The translations under genes and the position numbers were made by a program. Positions 39,485 to 41,748 of a stretch of 41,748 nucleotides of DNA are shown one piece after another. The stretch's first letter is position 1; each line of letters begins with the position of its first letter. Source of the stretch: CAMAUF01 sp046152925 (GTDB taxonomy: Bacteria > Chloroflexota > Dehalococcoidia > Tepidiformales > Tepidiformaceae); the NCBI GenBank assembly GCA_046152925.1, contig JBJXFX010000041.1, forward strand, positions 1 through 41,748, in the 5' to 3' direction. The notes beneath the pieces were generated by a model. That model was not told the DNA's origin. It searched no databases and saw only the letters and a program-made list of their open reading frames with translations.

Positions 39485-40249
39485 CTAGGAATCGGGTAAC
39501 GGATGGACCGGTGTGTTCGGGAAGAACCGTTTAGCAAAGTCGTTCACAAGTATGGTTACGTGGAAGTCGATGCCCATAAGGCAATCCTCAATGGAGATGA
39601 GGGAGCCTTGCCAATCTGCACTCGGTGACGGAATGATACCGAAACGTTCCTGCCACGCACCTTTGGGGAATCGAGCCAGGACTGCGTTGTTCTTGAGCTG
39701 CACCTGGGGCGTCGAGGGAAGGTCAGGCGACGTCCCGATCCAGCCGATGGGAGCTGCACAAAGCAGCGGGATCTCACGGTGTTTGTCGACGTTGCCTAGT
39801 TCCTCCAGCTGTGAGAGCGAAGATCGCCGCCGTCGATTCGAGTCATTGGCCGGCTGATACTGCGATATCAGGTCGCTCATCACTGATGCCATCCCAGCGG
39901 TGCGGCGCTTAAACGGACCGTGATCGACGCGATCGATGAAGAGAGGAAATGCAGTCTGGCGACTTGGGGTCCCACCTGCTTCCAGGACTAGCTGCCAAGC
40001 TAGGTGATCTAGAGATGACCGAAAGTTGTACAGAGACTCTCCAAGAACTATCGGGAGAGAATCTGGAAAGGGCGGCGGATCTCCGATCCAGCGCCACAAT
40101 TGCTCATGCGTGTCGCCGATCACCTCGTTCTCGACTCTGCATATTGCTTTCGTTGCGCGCCGAAACTTGTCCGAGATGGCTGAGATGGAGAGTCGATGTT
40201 CCCGCGCTCGGTGCAACTTAAGATGCACGCCCTTGAGAGGAGAGTCCAT
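39485..40249 (-). CDS. Uncharacterised protein with HEPN-like R-x4-H motif
   Basis: A 254-aa protein I cannot name. Residues 70-90 (GESLYNFRSSLDHLAWQLVL) hold Arg77 and His82 in the spacing R-x4-H used by HEPN RNases, preceded by an Asn/Phe pair and set in a predicted helix. The N-terminus is basic and helical; the C-terminal half looks beta-rich. Its DNA is visibly richer in A and T, with codons such as AGA, AGT and ATA, than the surrounding genes. A TAACCT box lies 6 nt before the ATG. It could be a transferred RNase-like defence gene, or simply an unrelated family. Confidence 0.7.
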   Translation of the reverse strand: MDSPLKGVHLKLHRAREHRLSISAISDKFRRATKAICRVENEVIGDTHEQLWRWIGDPPPFPDSLPIVLGESLYNFRSSLDHLAWQLVLEAGGTPSRQTAFPLFIDRVDHGPFKRRTAGMASVMSDLISQYQPANDSNRRRRSSLSQLEELGNVDKHREIPLLCAAPIGWIGTSPDLPSTPQVQLKNNAVLARFPKGAWQERFGIIPSPSADWQGSLISIEDCLMGIDFHVTILVNDFAKRFFPNTPVHPLPDS

Positions 40250-40255
40250 GTCACC

Positions 40256-40261
40256 AGGTTA
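40256..40261 (-). promoter_or_regulatory. -10 element of a probable leaderless gene (HEPN-like)
   Basis: TAACCT on the minus strand, 6 nt (GGTGAC) before the ATG at 40249. GGTG is at best a very weak and too-close ribosome-binding site. Confidence 0.45.
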
Positions 40262-40308
40262 TCAGGACGGGCCGCTCAAGCGCGTCCGACTCCGCTCACT
40301 GATCGGGC

Positions 40309-41217
40309 CTACAGACGCTCTTGGCCGCCGAGGTCGGTGGCCGGGACGGTGACGTGGGCCGACGCTTCGAGCGCTTCGAGGGTGGCCATGAACGACTTGC
40401 CGGCGAGCCCGGCCGCGACCGCCTGAAGGTAGGTCTGGTGCGCGGCCGTGGTCGTTGGCATCGGGACGGCGAGGTCGCGCGCGGTTTCGAGGGCGAGGCC
40501 GACGTCTTTCGCCGCCAGGCCGAGCGTGAAGGTCGGGTTGTCGAACTTGCGGCCGACCACGTAGGGCATGAGCCCCACGTTCGGGCGCGCGGTCCCGAGC
40601 TGCAGCAGCCGGAAGAGCTGCTCCATATCGAGGCCGGCTTTCGCGCCAAGGACGATGCCCTCCTGCATGATCTGCCCGGTGCAGAGGACGATGAGGTTGT
40701 TGATTAACTTGACCAGCGTCCCCGTACCGGAATCGCCGAGATAGAAGACGTTCTCGCCGAGGCACTTGAGCACGGGCTCGGCGCGTTCGAAGGCGAGGCG
40801 GTCGCCGCTGGCGAGGACGGTGAGCGTCCCCTTCTCCGCGCCCCGGACGCCGCCGGTGACGGGTGCGTCGAGGTAGAGGACGCCGCTTGCGGCTGCGAGG
40901 GCCGCCATGCGCTTGGCGGCGGTCACGGAGTTCGTCGTGAGGTCGACGTGGATGTCGCCCGGCTGCGCCGTGCTCAGGAGCCCCTCCGGCCCGCGCGCGA
41001 CGTCTTCGACTTCTTTCGGCCCCGGCAGGCTGGTGAGGATGATGCGGCATTCGCGGGCGACGTCCGCGGGGCTGGCCGCGGCCCGCGCGCCGAGCTCGAC
41101 GAGGTTTTCGATGGCGGCGGGGCGCTGGTCGAAGACGAGCACCTCGTGGCCGCCGGCGATCACCTGCCTGCACATAGGGTTGCCGATGCTGCCCGTCCCG
41201 ATGAAGCCAACCTGCAT
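40309..41217 (-). CDS. 3-hydroxyisobutyrate dehydrogenase-like oxidoreductase
   Basis: Beta-hydroxyacid dehydrogenase, 302 aa. The NAD(P) fold starts MQVGFIGTGSIGNP (GxGxxG at 7-12); the substrate motif DAPVTGGVRGAEKGTLTVL spans 117-135; the catalytic lysine is Lys170 in GTGTLVKLINN. The family includes 3-hydroxyisobutyrate, tartronate-semialdehyde and glyoxylate/succinic-semialdehyde reductases. GGGAGG lies 7 nt before the ATG; longer upstream frames are not family-like. It runs in the same direction as the HEPN-like gene, 59 nt ahead of it. Confidence 0.92.
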   Translation of the reverse strand: MQVGFIGTGSIGNPMCRQVIAGGHEVLVFDQRPAAIENLVELGARAAASPADVARECRIILTSLPGPKEVEDVARGPEGLLSTAQPGDIHVDLTTNSVTAAKRMAALAAASGVLYLDAPVTGGVRGAEKGTLTVLASGDRLAFERAEPVLKCLGENVFYLGDSGTGTLVKLINNLIVLCTGQIMQEGIVLGAKAGLDMEQLFRLLQLGTARPNVGLMPYVVGRKFDNPTFTLGLAAKDVGLALETARDLAVPMPTTTAAHQTYLQAVAAGLAGKSFMATLEALEASAHVTVPATDLGGQERL

Positions 41218-41281
41218 GACGCACCTCCCGGCGGCGGAACGTAGCACAACTGGCGCGAATTTTCGTCGTCCGTCGAGCAAA

Positions 41282-41475
41282 ACAGAGCCCTGAGCGCCAG
41301 CGAGGGGTGCGATGGCCCAGCACCACCCGAACCTGCGCGCAGTCCAATCAAGCGCCCGCCGTCACGCACGCGGACTCCAGGCACGGTCGTTTCTCGGCGC
41401 GCAATCGCTCCAGGTCTTGACGCGTTGGGTGGAGTTGTGGCGCCTCGCACCCCTCGCTGGCGCTCAGGGCTCTGT
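41282..41475. mobile_element. 194-bp element with perfect 31-bp terminal inverted repeats
   Basis: Arms at 41282-41312 (starting ACAGAGCCCTGAGCGCCAGC) and 41445-41475 are perfect inverted copies. The 132-bp centre has further partial symmetry (CCACCCGAACC near 41322 against GGTGG near 41429). No coding sequence is evident inside. The shape is that of a miniature inverted-repeat element or a long structured RNA. No target duplication is visible at the ends. It lies between the divergent dehydrogenase and LutA-like genes. Confidence 0.6.
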
Positions 41476-41587
41476 GAGAGGGCTCAAGGGTCCCGCTGGC
41501 GCTGCGTCCGTGGCAAATCCAGACCGAGCGGTTCGGTCCCTGAGGCAGCGGGCCGCCCCGCGTTCGCGCCCGCGGCGCGCGCGCTGG

Positions 41588-41593
41588 TAGGCT
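41588..41593 (+). promoter_or_regulatory. -10 element of a probable leaderless gene (LutA-like)
   Basis: TAGGCT, 7 nt (GTATCAC) before the GTG at 41601. Confidence 0.5.
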
Positions 41594-41600
41594 GTATCAC

Positions 41601-41748
41601 GTGCGAGTTGGACTCTTTCTTCCCTGCTATGTCGCCACGCTGCGCCCTTCCGAGGAGCGGCACATCCGCCAGGTGCTGACTGCGCTTGGCGACGAGGTCG
41701 AGAGCTTGCCCGGCGGCTGCTGTGGGCAACCGGCCTTCAACAGCGGCT
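41601..41748 (+). CDS. LutA/LldE-like iron-sulfur protein, N-terminal fragment
   Basis: The first 49 codons of a gene that runs off the window. The start VRVGLFLPCYVATLRPSEER and later LPGGCCGQPAFNSG match the first cysteine-rich CCG domain of LutA (LldE), a subunit of the LutABC lactate-oxidising complex. LutB and LutC would be expected downstream, outside the window. The GTG start is supported by the family N-terminus and by the TAGGCT box 7 nt upstream. Confidence 0.8.
   Translation, partial: MRVGLFLPCYVATLRPSEERHIRQVLTALGDEVESLPGGCCGQPAFNSG

Overview
The window is high-GC, gene-dense DNA from a free-living bacterium. The gene order (tuf, S10, spc and alpha operons, then truA-rplM-rpsI) and the accessory set (short-chain dehydrogenases, a Baeyer-Villiger-type flavoprotein, a P450 with its ferredoxin, CoA-transferases, an HpcH aldolase) fit a Chloroflexota genome of the Dehalococcoidia type. 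That placement is inferred from gene order and content, not from a tree.

Positions 1-17520 form one uninterrupted plus-strand block. The 3' end of tuf is followed by 34 complete genes: the whole S10 operon, the whole spc operon with secY, adk, map, infA and rpmJ, the alpha operon with rpoA, then truA, rplM and rpsI. Many neighbours overlap by 1 or 4 nt (ATGA, GTGA, TAATG, TGATG), which suggests translational coupling. The block ends at a perfect 13-bp hairpin. Four of its proteins (S3, L17, L13, RpoA) carry long low-complexity C-terminal tails, and S14 is the long zinc-free form.

Positions 17521-26030 are accessory metabolism. They hold three short-chain dehydrogenases, a small membrane protein, a three-gene minus-strand unit (membrane protein, sensor kinase, LuxR-type response regulator), an alpha/beta hydrolase and a cupin. 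Two gene remnants lie here: the end of a metallo-beta-lactamase-fold gene and the end of a CoA-transferase.

Positions 26030-41748 mix catabolic genes with small selfish or defence-like modules. Metabolic genes are a BVMO-like monooxygenase, beta-carbonic anhydrase, a fused double CoA-transferase, LarE, a PPOX-fold protein, an acyl-CoA ligase, a CxxHxxC ferredoxin with its P450, an HpcH/HpaI aldolase, a 3-hydroxyisobutyrate-dehydrogenase-like enzyme and the start of a LutA-like protein. Modules are vapBC, an orphan ribbon-helix-helix antitoxin with a duplicated C-terminal motif, an uncharacterised overlapping gene pair, a free-standing colicin-E3-type RNase with a coupled downstream gene, and a more AT-rich gene with a HEPN-like R-x4-H motif.

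Three cross-cutting signals stand out. Seven first-in-unit genes lack a Shine-Dalgarno sequence and carry TANNNT 6-8 nt before the start codon, which implies leaderless transcripts. Three tracts of 7- or 8-bp periodic repeats begin at or just after the stop codons of plus-strand genes. A 194-bp element with perfect 31-bp terminal inverted repeats lies before the LutA-like gene.
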